Shown here piece after piece: positions 36,091 through 56,700 of a stretch of DNA of 64,000 nt (positions are counted from its first letter, which is position 1; each line of letters opens with the position of its first letter). The DNA is from Saccharopolyspora elongata (GTDB lineage: Bacteria; Actinomycetota; Actinomycetes; Mycobacteriales; Pseudonocardiaceae). A program made the position numbers and the translations under genes. Under the pieces are notes generated by a model. It was given only the letters and a program-made list of their open reading frames with translations, was not told the DNA's origin and did no database searches. The stretch lies in the NCBI RefSeq assembly GCF_004348985.1, contig NZ_SMKW01000033.1:40542-104541 (forward strand). The letters are read 5' to 3'.

Positions 36091-37485
36091 TCACGCCGCG
36101 CTTCTCGCGGGAGTGGTGTGCAGCTGGAGCCGCCGCAGCAGCGGTCCCGTGACCGCCGTGGTCACCAGCGCCATGCAGGTCAGCATGGTGAACAGGCGAG
36201 GCGACAGGACCCCGAGGGACAGCCCGATCTGCAACACGATCAACTCGGTGACGCCTCGGCAGTTCATCATCAGCCCCAGGCCGGCCGACGACCGCCAGTC
36301 GTGGCCGAGCAGCCGGGCGAAGATCGCGACGCCGGCGATCTTGCCCACCGCCGCGACGACGATGATCAGCGCGAGGATCCCCCAGTCCGCGGGCCCGCCG
36401 ATGCTCGCGAGATCCAGCTTGAGCCCGACCACCGCGAAGAACAGGGGGAGCAGCAGCCACATCGTCAAGCCCTCGATCTTGCCGAGCACCTCGCGGACCG
36501 TGGCCGAGTCGCGCGGCAGGATCAGACCGGCCAGGACCGCACCGAAGATCGCATGGGCACCGATCGAATCGGTGATCCACGCGGAGGCGAACACGCAGCA
36601 CAACAGGAACGCGGCCACCGCCGTGTGACCGGACCGCTCGAACGCCGCCACCAGCCGGGGCATCGCGGGACGCACGAAGGCGATCAGAGCGCCGCCGTAA
36701 CCGATCACCAGCGCGCAGGCGACGAACGCAGACAGGAGCGATCCATTGCCGATCACCGCGCTGACGACCATGAGCAGGCACCACGCGATGGCGTCTCCCG
36801 CTCCTGCCGTGGCCAGACCGAGCGTGCCGACCGGCGTGTCCGCCAGCTTCTGCTCGTGCAGGATCCGCGCCAGCACTGGGAAAGCCGTGATCGCGAAGGC
36901 CACGCCGACGAAGAGCACCAGCGCCAGCAGAGGCGTGCCGTTCGTCCGGTAGTCGCCCAGCGCCCAGGCCGCGAGCAGTGCGCCGAACAGGAAGGGGATG
37001 ACGGTGCTCACCTGTGCCAGCGCCAGCGCGGTGCCACCGCTGCGGCGGAGCAGGTCGATCGGCATCTCCCTGCCGACCAGGAACATGAACAGGATGACGC
37101 CGAACTGCGACAGCGTTTCCAGCGAGGGCACCACATCAGCGGGGAACAGCCACGCCGTTGCCTCTGGGAGCAGCAGCCCGAGGACGGAGGGGCCGAGGAT
37201 GATCCCCGCGGTGATCTCGCCGACCACGCTCGGCTGGCCGACCAGCCGCAGCAACGCGCCAAACAGCCTGGTCACGGCGAGGATGACCGCGATGGCCAGC
37301 AGCAGACGGTGCCCGCTGGACACGATCGAATCCGCTCCCGGCAGCGCGGCGACACCGTTGTTCCCCAACGACTGGACCAGCGCGACGACCGCGACGAGGG
37401 GCAGCACCACCAGGAACAGGTAGCCGGGCAGGTAGCGGGTGCCGACCGACAGCCGGGGCGACAGGGGAGTTTCTTCGTTGTTCAC
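36091..37485 (-). CDS. Cation:proton antiporter (CPA2/KefB-like)
   Basis: This 464-aa membrane protein has about 12 hydrophobic segments and CPA2 features: VGEITAGIILGPSVLG, FMFLVGREMP, AGAGDAIAWCLL and GLMMNCRGVTELIVL. Homologues exchange Na+ or K+ for H+. Related antiporters occur in several antibiotic clusters, where they may protect against or export the product. It lies in the same operon as the loading ligase and kynureninase. The N-terminal GTG start gives MNNEETPLSPRL. Confidence 0.9.
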   Translation of the reverse strand: MNNEETPLSPRLSVGTRYLPGYLFLVVLPLVAVVALVQSLGNNGVAALPGADSIVSSGHRLLLAIAVILAVTRLFGALLRLVGQPSVVGEITAGIILGPSVLGLLLPEATAWLFPADVVPSLETLSQFGVILFMFLVGREMPIDLLRRSGGTALALAQVSTVIPFLFGALLAAWALGDYRTNGTPLLALVLFVGVAFAITAFPVLARILHEQKLADTPVGTLGLATAGAGDAIAWCLLMVVSAVIGNGSLLSAFVACALVIGYGGALIAFVRPAMPRLVAAFERSGHTAVAAFLLCCVFASAWITDSIGAHAIFGAVLAGLILPRDSATVREVLGKIEGLTMWLLLPLFFAVVGLKLDLASIGGPADWGILALIIVVAAVGKIAGVAIFARLLGHDWRSSAGLGLMMNCRGVTELIVLQIGLSLGVLSPRLFTMLTCMALVTTAVTGPLLRRLQLHTTPARSAA

Positions 37486-37586
37486 GCGGTGGGTCCTTCA
37501 CTGCGGGATGCTGCTCGGCTGGTTGTTCGCGGCCAGGGGCAGGACGGCGAGGACGAATGCCGAGGGCGCCGCCCGGTCCGGTCGGC

Positions 37587-39659
37587 TCAGTCGCCTTCCT
37601 CGTCGCCGACTTCGCGCAGCACCACCAGGGACAGGTCCTGGACGGTTCCGTTCATGAATTCGGACATGGGGAGGGAGACCCCGTAGTCCCGTTCGACGTC
37701 GTGGCGCAGCCTGATCATGCGCACCGACTCCATGCCCAAGCCGATCAGCGGCTTGTCGTCGGGCAGCGCCTGCCAGCTCACACCCAGCGCGGAGGCGATC
37801 CGCTTGCGCAGCTCCGTGGTGACGGCGGAAGCCCGGACCTCGGGCGGCAACGCGAGCAACAGGTCGCCCATGGCCGACCTGGCGGCGGTGGGTTCGGCGG
37901 CAGGCGCCACCCACGTGCTCGTCGCCAGCGGTACGAGCTCGCCGTTGAGGTAGGACTCCCGGCAGCCGCGCCTCCGGACCTTTCCGCTCTGCGTGCGCGG
38001 GACCGCCGCCGGTTCGACGAGGACGACCTCGTACACCTCGACCTGGTGCGCGCTCGTGACCCGCAAGCGGATTCGCTCGGCGAGGTCGGCCAAGTCGGCG
38101 TCGGCGCTCGACTCCACCGCCTGCACGACGATGAGCCGTTCCCCGTCCTCCGAGTCGACCGAGAAGGCCGCGACCGGGAGGCTCGCCAGCGAGGGGGAGA
38201 CCTGCTGGGCCGCGCCCTCGATGTCCTGCGGGTACAGGTTGCGGCCGTTGATGATGATCAGTTCCTTGAGCCGGCCGCAGGGCACGAGGTCGCCGTCGTG
38301 GAAGAACGCGAGATCGCCGGTCCGGACGAACGGGCCGTCCCCGTCGGCCAGGGTGCCGCCGAAGGTCTCGGCCGTCTCCGTCGGCCGGTTCCAGTACTCC
38401 TGGCAGACGACCGGGCCGCTCACCCAGACCTCGCCCACCTGGCCGGCGGCGCACTCGGTGCGGGACTCGGGGTCCACGACGAGCACGCGCCCGAACGGCC
38501 CGGCGCCCCCGCACCCCACGAGTTCTTGCGCACGCGTGGAGCCCTCCGCCGGCACCAGCTCGGCGCGACCCCGCTCCAGCTCGGTGGCATCGACCGCAAC
38601 GCTGAGCGCGTCGGGTTTGCGCTTGCCCACGACGATCTGCATGGTCTCGGTGAGGCCGTACGCCGGGAACAACGAAGTGCGCCGGAAACCGGCCGGCCCG
38701 AAGGAGCTGACGAACCGTTCGAGGGTGGCTTCCTGAACTCGCTCGCCGCCGATGAGCGCGACCTCCCAGCCGGACAGGTCGAGCTCGGCCCGCTGGTCCT
38801 CGCCGATCAAACTGCAGCACCGCTCGTACGCGAAGTTCGGGCCTCCGCTGAACACCGGTCCCTCGGTCGCCGAGATCGCCGCCAGCCACCGGAAGGGATC
38901 GGCGACGAAGTCCTCCGGCGTCATCAGCACGGCCTCGCCGCCCGCCAGCTGCGCGAGCAGCACCTGTCCGAGCCCGAGCGCGTGGAGGGACGACATCCAG
39001 CACACGACGTTGCCGCCCGCCGGGAGGTCGGTGAGCGCCCGGAAGTTGGCGATCTGGGCCGCGAGGTTGCCGACCGACACCGCCACGCCCTTCGGCCGGC
39101 CGGTCGATCCCGAGGTGTACTGCAGCAGCGCCAGGTCATCAGCGACGGCCCGGGGCGGAACCCAGAGCCGTGCGTGGTCCTCGCCCAGTGCATCGACGTT
39201 GAACCACACCCCGGGGGGTGCGAGGTCCCCCCACCTGTCGCGCAACGCCGGCGCGAGATCTTCGGTGGTGAGCACCGCTGCCACGTCGGCGTCCGCTGCC
39301 ATGGCGATCAACCGGTCGGCTGCTTCTTGCGTGGCGTCGCCGGTGTCCGGTGAGCACGGCACGGCCGCTACGCCCGCGTACAGGCATCCGAGGAATCCAG
39401 CGAGGAAATGCGGGCCGGGCGGCAGCAGCAGCAGTACCCGCGCGCCTGCGATGCCCTCCTGCTGCAGCGCCGCCGCGACGGAGCGCGCCCGCAGGTCCAG
39501 CTCCCCGCGGCTGAGGACCACGCCGCGCTCGCCTGGCGCGTGACCGGGAGGTAGGAACCGGAGAGCCGTGGCACCCGGCGCGCGCTCGGCGTTGTCCCGG
39601 AGCACCTCGAACAGCGAATCGATCCGGGCGTCCAGGCGGCGCGCGGCGAGATCGGTCAT
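37587..39659 (-). CDS. Acyl-AMP ligase fused to acyl carrier protein (loading protein)
   Basis: The 690-aa protein has an adenylation domain with LLQYTSGSTGRPKGV near residue 180 and the FAAL-like YGLTETMQIVVG, then KELIIINGRNLYPQDIE. A C-terminal carrier domain has its phosphopantetheine serine in GLGMESVRMI near 645. It should activate a carboxylic acid as its adenylate and load it on its own carrier to start the assembly line. With kynureninase in the operon, anthranilate is one candidate, a fatty acid another. ATG 39659 is chosen because AGGAG lies 8 bp upstream. It heads the leftward operon. Confidence 0.9.
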   Translation of the reverse strand: MTDLAARRLDARIDSLFEVLRDNAERAPGATALRFLPPGHAPGERGVVLSRGELDLRARSVAAALQQEGIAGARVLLLLPPGPHFLAGFLGCLYAGVAAVPCSPDTGDATQEAADRLIAMAADADVAAVLTTEDLAPALRDRWGDLAPPGVWFNVDALGEDHARLWVPPRAVADDLALLQYTSGSTGRPKGVAVSVGNLAAQIANFRALTDLPAGGNVVCWMSSLHALGLGQVLLAQLAGGEAVLMTPEDFVADPFRWLAAISATEGPVFSGGPNFAYERCCSLIGEDQRAELDLSGWEVALIGGERVQEATLERFVSSFGPAGFRRTSLFPAYGLTETMQIVVGKRKPDALSVAVDATELERGRAELVPAEGSTRAQELVGCGGAGPFGRVLVVDPESRTECAAGQVGEVWVSGPVVCQEYWNRPTETAETFGGTLADGDGPFVRTGDLAFFHDGDLVPCGRLKELIIINGRNLYPQDIEGAAQQVSPSLASLPVAAFSVDSEDGERLIVVQAVESSADADLADLAERIRLRVTSAHQVEVYEVVLVEPAAVPRTQSGKVRRRGCRESYLNGELVPLATSTWVAPAAEPTAARSAMGDLLLALPPEVRASAVTTELRKRIASALGVSWQALPDDKPLIGLGMESVRMIRLRHDVERDYGVSLPMSEFMNGTVQDLSLVVLREVGDEEGD

Positions 39660-39863
39660 GCCCAGGCTCCTGTCCATCGGTTGCGTGCCACGTGGCATGC
39701 CGAGGATCACCAGCGCGGGAGGATCTGACCAACCCCGGAAGGAGCCGCCGAACGACTACGGGTGGGGTAGCCGTTCGGTGATGCTCCATTGGAATACACC
39801 GGCCGGGGACTCCCCTGTGGTGCCGCCGCACCAGCACTTCGGTGCCCTTCGCGCGACTTCCCA

Positions 39864-40132
39864 ATTGAGCGTCTTTTATCCTGGTCGGCCCGCAGTCGCG
39901 GGTCGCAAAGCTGCACGTCGATGGGGTGCCGCATGCGCCGCAGGCGCATAACCCACCTACGACACCTGCACCGCCGCGGGTTCACTGTGCCCGTGCCCCT
40001 GGGGCACTCCTGGGCGGGACGGCCCTGACGCCGTGTATTGGACATACATAAGTCAGGGCACCCACAGACCAGGGAGCCTCTGAGGTTCCGCTACCCGCAC
40101 CGCCACGCAAATTGAGGTTGGAAAAACCTCAT
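39864..40132 (+). ncRNA. Structured repeat copy 1 (candidate ncRNA or IS-derived ωRNA-like element)
   Basis: It is about 270 bp and nearly identical to 42342-42609. Hairpins: CCCGC/GCGGG near the start, TGCGCC/GGCGCA, GTGCCCC/GGGGCAC, a GCCCTGAC/GTCAGGGC stem around the conserved loop GCCGTGTATTGGACATACAT, and a terminal GAGGTTGGAAAAACCTC. It lies between the divergent loading gene and the flavin reductase, about 115 bp before the latter. No protein is encoded. Confidence 0.7.
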
Positions 40133-40247
40133 TAATGCCCATCTCGGGGGGCGCCGTTTAGGCACTCGCGGACTCCGCGCGGCTCTATATCGTCTTGATC
40201 GGCAGTCCGTCAGGGCGAGTGGACCGACGACCGAAGGGACCCACCTG

Positions 40248-40775
40248 ATGCCAGACAGCGTGCCGGCCAGTGCCCTCGACAGCCCGGTGCAGCAGGACGC
40301 GGCAGCGTTCAAGGAACTGATGAGCGCGTTCCCCAGCGGCGTCGCCGTGGTCACCGTCACGGACCGCACCGGCGAACCCCACGGATTCACCTGCTCATCG
40401 CTCTGCAGCGTCGGCCTGGCGCCACCGACGCTCTTGATCTGCGTTTCCAACCGCAGCGGAACCCTCGCCATCATCCGGGACCGGGGTCGATTCGCGGTCA
40501 ACCTGCTCCACAGCCAGGGACGTCACGCCGCAGAGGTCTTCTCCTCGGGCGCCCCCGACCGGTTCTCCTCGCTGCCCTGGGCGCCGACCCAGCGGTTGGG
40601 TCTTCCCCATCTCGTGGAGCACGCCCATGCCATTGCCGAGTGCGAGGTCACCAAGACCACGGTCGCCAGCGACCACGTGATCGTGCTGGGCGAAGTCGCG
40701 GCTGTGACGTACCGCCAGGAGCCGCCGCTGCTGTACGGCCTGCGGCAGTACGCCACCTGGCCTTCGGGTGCGTGA
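40248..40775 (+). CDS. Flavin reductase (HpaC-like, NAD(P)H:FMN/FAD)
   Basis: This 175-aa protein belongs to the flavin-reductase-like split-barrel family: FKELMSAFPSGVAVVTV, HGFTCSSLCSVGLAPPTLL and FAVNLLHSQGRHAAE. It supplies reduced flavin to a two-component monooxygenase. No partner oxygenase is found in the cluster; it may lie elsewhere or a host enzyme may be used. It is the first rightward gene after repeat copy 1. Its ATG at 40248 follows a weak purine stretch (GAAGGGACC). Confidence 0.88.
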   Translation: MPDSVPASALDSPVQQDAAAFKELMSAFPSGVAVVTVTDRTGEPHGFTCSSLCSVGLAPPTLLICVSNRSGTLAIIRDRGRFAVNLLHSQGRHAAEVFSSGAPDRFSSLPWAPTQRLGLPHLVEHAHAIAECEVTKTTVASDHVIVLGEVAAVTYRQEPPLLYGLRQYATWPSGA

Positions 40776-41071
40776 GGGGGCACTGCTGCTGGTGCCCCCT
40801 CACACACCGCGTTCGGCACCAGCACGACGCCCTCCGCCGCGGATGTCGATCCGGTGCACCGAGTGCACGTGATCAGCGCAGACCTCCTCCGTTGACCTCA
40901 TCGGCTGCCGAGCAGGCGGGGAAGGCTCGGCCGGGTCACGCTCTGAGCGAAAGTGGGCGGGTTCGGCGTTCCGCGCCGCGCATGTTGGTTAGGGTTGGTC
41001 ACGTAATGTCGCAAGATCAGTCAGTCCTGACCGGGCGGCATGCGGTACGGGCGACGAGAAGGTAGGTAGAC

Positions 41072-41683
41072 GTGACGCACGACCACAAACTGAGCATGCG
41101 GACCGGTGGTCTCAACCTGACCGACTCGGTGTACGAGCGACTGCTCCAGGAACGCATCGTCGTGCTCAATTCCCAGGTTGACGACGACGCGGCGGGCCGG
41201 ATCACCGCACAGCTGCTGCTGCTGGCGGCCGAGGACCCGAAGTCCGACATCCGGTTCTACATCAACTCGCCGGGCGGTGCGGTGTCGGCCGCGTTCGCCA
41301 TGTACGACACGATGCAGCTCATCGAGCCGGACGTGGCGACCTTCGCGCTGGGCATGGCGGCTTCCGCGGGCCAGTTCCTGCTCTCCTCGGGGACGCCGGG
41401 CAAGCGGTACTCGTTGCCGCACGCGCGCATCCTGATGCACCAGCCGTTGGCCGGCGTCGGTGGTACCGCGTCCGACATCGCCATCCAGGCCGACCTGTTC
41501 GTCAAGCAGAAGCACGAACTGGCCCGGCTCACCGCGGAGCAGACCGGCCAGCCCATCGAGAAGATCCTCGCGGACGCCGACCGGGACCGCTGGTTCACCG
41601 CGACCGAGGCCCAGGAGTACGGCCTCGTCGACCACGTGGTGAGCCGCGTGTCGATGTCCGGGGCGGCGAAGGCGGACAGCTGA
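41072..41683 (+). CDS. clpP: ClpP serine protease, probable self-resistance paralogue
   Basis: The 203-aa protein is a ClpP subunit with INSPGGAVSAAFAMYD, the nucleophile Ser98 in GMAASAGQF, His123 in RILMHQPLAG and an Asp near 170, so the catalytic triad looks intact. Housekeeping clpP genes in actinobacteria are in a clpP1-clpP2-clpX block. This copy stands alone inside a biosynthetic cluster, with no clpX or trigger-factor gene. That position is an established sign of a target-based resistance gene, as in clusters of ClpP inhibitors such as clipibicyclene. The resistance role is inference. Confidence 0.93.
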   Translation: MTHDHKLSMRTGGLNLTDSVYERLLQERIVVLNSQVDDDAAGRITAQLLLLAAEDPKSDIRFYINSPGGAVSAAFAMYDTMQLIEPDVATFALGMAASAGQFLLSSGTPGKRYSLPHARILMHQPLAGVGGTASDIAIQADLFVKQKHELARLTAEQTGQPIEKILADADRDRWFTATEAQEYGLVDHVVSRVSMSGAAKADS

Positions 41684-42341
41684 GCCTCGATCGTTGAGCA
41701 TGAACTGCGCCTTCCCCCCGCAGGCCGGCGTCGGCACGACCACGCTGCATTGGGCGAGCTGAGACCGCTTTCGGGTGGTCGCCGGGGTCGGCGTGCGGGG
41801 TCGGCGTGGGGCATGCCCGTACGAAGCGGGCGTGAGGTCTGCTGGTAGCGGGAATCCGGCCAGAGATATCTCAATCCGGTTGAGGACCCCACGTGCTCGT
41901 GAGCGAGCCGCGCTCGATGCGCGGTGGTTCGCAGCGGGCTGCTCACGGCTCGGTTCTCCCGGGTCCTGAATCCGGCCGACTCCCTCCATCCGATGTGGAC
42001 TGCACGGCTGGGCCGGCGAGCGATGATCCCGCTCGGTACGCGGTCGACCTCGCCGTGCCGGGCGAGGGACCCGCGCCGACGCAACGTCCTGCCCGTGACG
42101 ACCGGTCCGTTCCGGTGCGACCGGCTGCTGATATCTCACGAGGTCGTCGACGTGCCGCCGACCAGGCCCCGGAACCGCACGACGTCCGGTGCCGGATGGC
42201 GGCCCCGCATATCTGATCCGGGCGGAAATCATTCGCCTCCGGCCTCGTCGATCACATGGCGAACTCCGCATTCGGTGCCGAACGCGTTGAGTGGCCGTGC
42301 TGAAAACCGGTATCGAAATCAACGTGCCGCCATGCTGTTTC
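41684..42341. other. Gene-free stretch between clpP and the first megasynthase
   Basis: About 660 bp with no supported gene on either strand. It contains a perfect 10-bp palindrome GAGATATCTC at 41863-41872 and a related TGATATCTCACG near 42128, possibly regulatory. The rest shows no notable structure until repeat copy 2 begins. Confidence 0.5.
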
Positions 42342-42609
42342 ATTGAGCGCTTCTCATCTTGGTCGGCCCGCAGTCGCGGGTCGCAAAGCTGCACGTCGAT
42401 GGGGTGTCGCATGCGCCGCAGGCGCATAACCCACCTACGACACTTGCACCGCCGCGGGTTCACTGTGCCCGTGCCCCTGGGGCACTCCTGGGCGGGACGG
42501 CCCTGACGCCGTGTATTGGACATACATAAGTCAGGGACCCCACAGACCAGGGAGCCTCTGAGGTTCCGCTACCCGCACCGCCACGCAAATCGAGGTTGGA
42601 AAAACCTCA
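42342..42609 (+). ncRNA. Structured repeat copy 2 (candidate ncRNA or IS-derived ωRNA-like element)
   Basis: It matches copy 1 at 39864 with only a handful of substitutions over 268 bp, including all main hairpins. One base change (GTCAGGGC to GTCAGGGA) opens the last pair of the main stem. It ends 150 bp before the start of the first megasynthase and lies in its presumed 5' leader. Confidence 0.7.
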
Positions 42610-42758
42610 ATTCCGTTTCAAAGAGGGCGACGGCGTGGGTGGCCATACGGGCACCCCTGAAGGACACGCCACCGAGGCGGTGTCGCCCTCCCTGGAATCT
42701 GTCAGCATCGGTGGGTACGGCAGCCAGCCCAGCGCGGTTTCTTCCAGAAAGGGCACTC

Positions 42759-53702
<10,944 letters not shown>

Positions 53703-53727
53703 ACGCGCAATTTCGGAGGGACCGATC

Positions 53728-56700
53728 ATGAAACGGCTGCTGTGCGACTTCCTGTGGTCTCACCTGCGTGTTCTCGGGGCGTTCAGCCGATCCGAGCAGA
53801 CGTTGGGTGCGGCGCGGGAAGCGGCCGGTCTGCTGCCGGTGTACGACTTGTGGTTCGCCGAGTGCGTTCGCGTCCTCGAGGTCGAGGGCTACCTCGAGCG
53901 CCGGGACGACAGCATCCTGGTCGGCGAAGCCCGGGGGCACCGGCCGCTCGATGAGCTGTGGCGCGAGTGGGAGGCGGAAAAGCCGCACTGGCAGGGGAAT
54001 CCCGACCTGGCCGCCACCCATCTGCTGGTGGAGACGACGCTCCGGGTCCTGCCCGACATCGTCACCGGGAAGCGGCGTGCCACGGAGGTCATGTTCCCGG
54101 GTGCGTCGGTGGAGCTGGTCGAGAACGCGTACAAGTCCAACCCGGCATCGATCTACTTCAGCACGGCACTCGCCGCCAAGCTGGTCGCCCACCTGCGGCG
54201 CCGGGCTGATGCCGAGGCCGGTTTCGAGCCGAGGATCCTGGAGATCGGCGCAGGAACCGGTGCGACGAGCGCCATCGTCCTGGACGCCATCCGGGCCGAG
54301 GGCCTGGCGGTGCGGGAGTACCGCTACACGGATCTCTCCCGGGCGTTCCTGGAACACGCCGAGCGGTCCTACGGGCCGACCAGCCCGTTCCTGACCTACG
54401 GCATCCTGGACATCGAGCACGCGGTGGCCGAGCAGGGAATCCCCGTCGGCGAGTACGACGTGGTCATCGCCGCCAACGTGCTGCACGCCACCCGGAACAT
54501 CCGGAACACGTTGCGAAACGCCAAGGCGCCCCTGAAAAGGGGCGGAATCCTGCTGCTCAACGAGGTGACGGCGAACAACTTCCTCAACGCGTTCACCTTC
54601 GGTCTGCTCGAAGGGTGGTGGCTCTACGACGACGCGGAGTCGCGGATCCCGGGCAGCCCGCTCCTGTCGGTCGAAGGCTGGCAGCGCGTCCTCGCCGAGG
54701 AGGGGTACGGGCCGGTCACCCTGCCGCTGCGGGAAGCCACTGATCTCGGTCAGCAGATCATCGTGGCCGAGAGCGACGGAGTCGTGCGGCAGGCGAGCAC
54801 GGCGGCGCGCGAGTCCGTGCCGGATCAAGCGCCGGAGTCGGTTGAGAGGGCGCCGGTACGCGAAAACCCGGCCCCGGTCAGCCAGAGCGGTGAGTCCGCG
54901 CCCGCGGATCGCCTGCTCGACCACGTTGCGGGGACAGTGCTCGACGTGCTGGCGGAATCGCTGCGCATCGACCGCTCCCGCATCGCGCGTGACGAGCCGT
55001 TCTCGAACTACGGTCTCGATTCCATCTTCGCGGTGAACGTGGCCCGTGCCGTCGGTGAGCAGCTCGACATCGACCTGGACATCACGGTGCTCTTCGAGCA
55101 CGGGACCGTAGCGGAGCTCAGCGAGTTCATCGTCACCGAGTACGCCTCCGAGATCCAAGCTCCGCTCCAGCCCGAAACCCCGGGCCCCAGCGGAGAAAGC
55201 GCCGGAGGCGCTCCCCCGGAAGTGAGCGCACCTGCTGGCGCGGTGCCGATCGGGGAGGAGGCCGAGCCCGAGGCGATGGCCATCGTGGGGATGTCCGCGA
55301 GGTTCCCCCAGGCCAACGACATCGAGGAGTTCTGGCGAGTCGTCGAACAGGGCGTACGCTGCATCACCAGCCCGCCGATGCGGCGCGCTGACTGGGCCCT
55401 CCAGGGCGACGGCGTGGACACGGCCGCGATCCGGGGCGGGTTCATGGACGAGATCCACGAATTCGACCCGCTCTTCTTCGGCATGTCGATGACCGAGGCG
55501 CGGCAGGTGACCCCCGAGCTCCGCTTGATGTTGATGGCGGCGTGGAACGCCATCGAGGACGCGGGTTATCAGCCTGCAGAGCTGCGGACGCGGCCCACGG
55601 GGGTGTTCGTCGCCGCCACCGCCAGCGAGTACGAGCCCGGAGCGCCGGACGCCGACGGCGGGCCGAGCCTGATGAGCTCGCCGGCGCCCGCGCTGATCCC
55701 CAATCGCATTTCCTACGTGTTCGACCTGCACGGTCCGAGCGAGCAGTGCGACACGACGTGCTCGTCGTCGCTGGTGGCCCTGCACCGCGCCATCCGGTCC
55801 ATCCGCGACGGGGAATGCGACCAGGCCCTCGTCGGCGGCGTGAACCTGATCATGTCACCGGCCCGCTTCGCCGGAATGCGGGCGGCGGGGATGCTCAGCC
55901 CCAGCGGGGACGTGCGCCCGTTCCAGCAGGACGCCGACGGCACCGTGCGCAGCGAGGGTGCCGGCGCCGTGCTGATCAAGCCGCTCAGCAGGGCGATCGA
56001 CGACGGGGACACCATCTACGGCGTGGTGCGCGGCACCGGCGTCGCCCACGGCGGCAAGGGCGTGTCGTTCACGGCGCCGAACGTCCGCGGCATGAAGTCC
56101 GCCATCGCACGCGCCTACGCCGACGCGGGTATCGACCCCGGCACCGTCTCCTACGTCGAAGCCCACGGCATGAGCTCGATGCTGGCGGACAGCGCGGAGA
56201 TCGCGGCGCTCCGCGCGAGCCTGGGAGGCGACACCGCGGCGCCGGACGGCGAAGACTCCGCCATCTACCTCGGCAGCGTGAAGCCGTCCATCGGGCACAC
56301 CGAGGTGTTCTCGGGTCTGGCAGCGCTGGTGAAAACCGTCCAGGCCGTGCGACGCGGCGTGGTCCCGGCGATTCCCGGCTTCGGGCGTCTGCACGAGAAC
56401 ATCTCCCTGGCGGGAACCCGGCTCCGGGTGGCCGCGGAGACCGTCCCGTGGCCCGTCCGCACCGGCGACGACGGCCGTGCGCTCCCGCGTCGTGCGAGCA
56501 TCAACAGCTTCGGGATCGGGGGCGTGAACGCGCACGCGGTGCTCGAACAGCACCTGCCCGTCCACGGCGAGGACGCGCAGGAGAGCACGCATTCGCCGCA
56601 GATCCTCGTGCTCTCGGCCAAGACCGGGAACGCCCTCCGCGAACGGGCGAGGCAGTTCGTCGACTGGTCGACGAACGCGGTCCCGGAGAATTGGGCGGAC

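Noticed and set aside
41863..41872. GAGATATCTC palindrome as an operator for the cluster
   Set aside because: A single 10-bp palindrome with one partial match 265 bp away and no known regulator gene nearby is too weak to list as a site.
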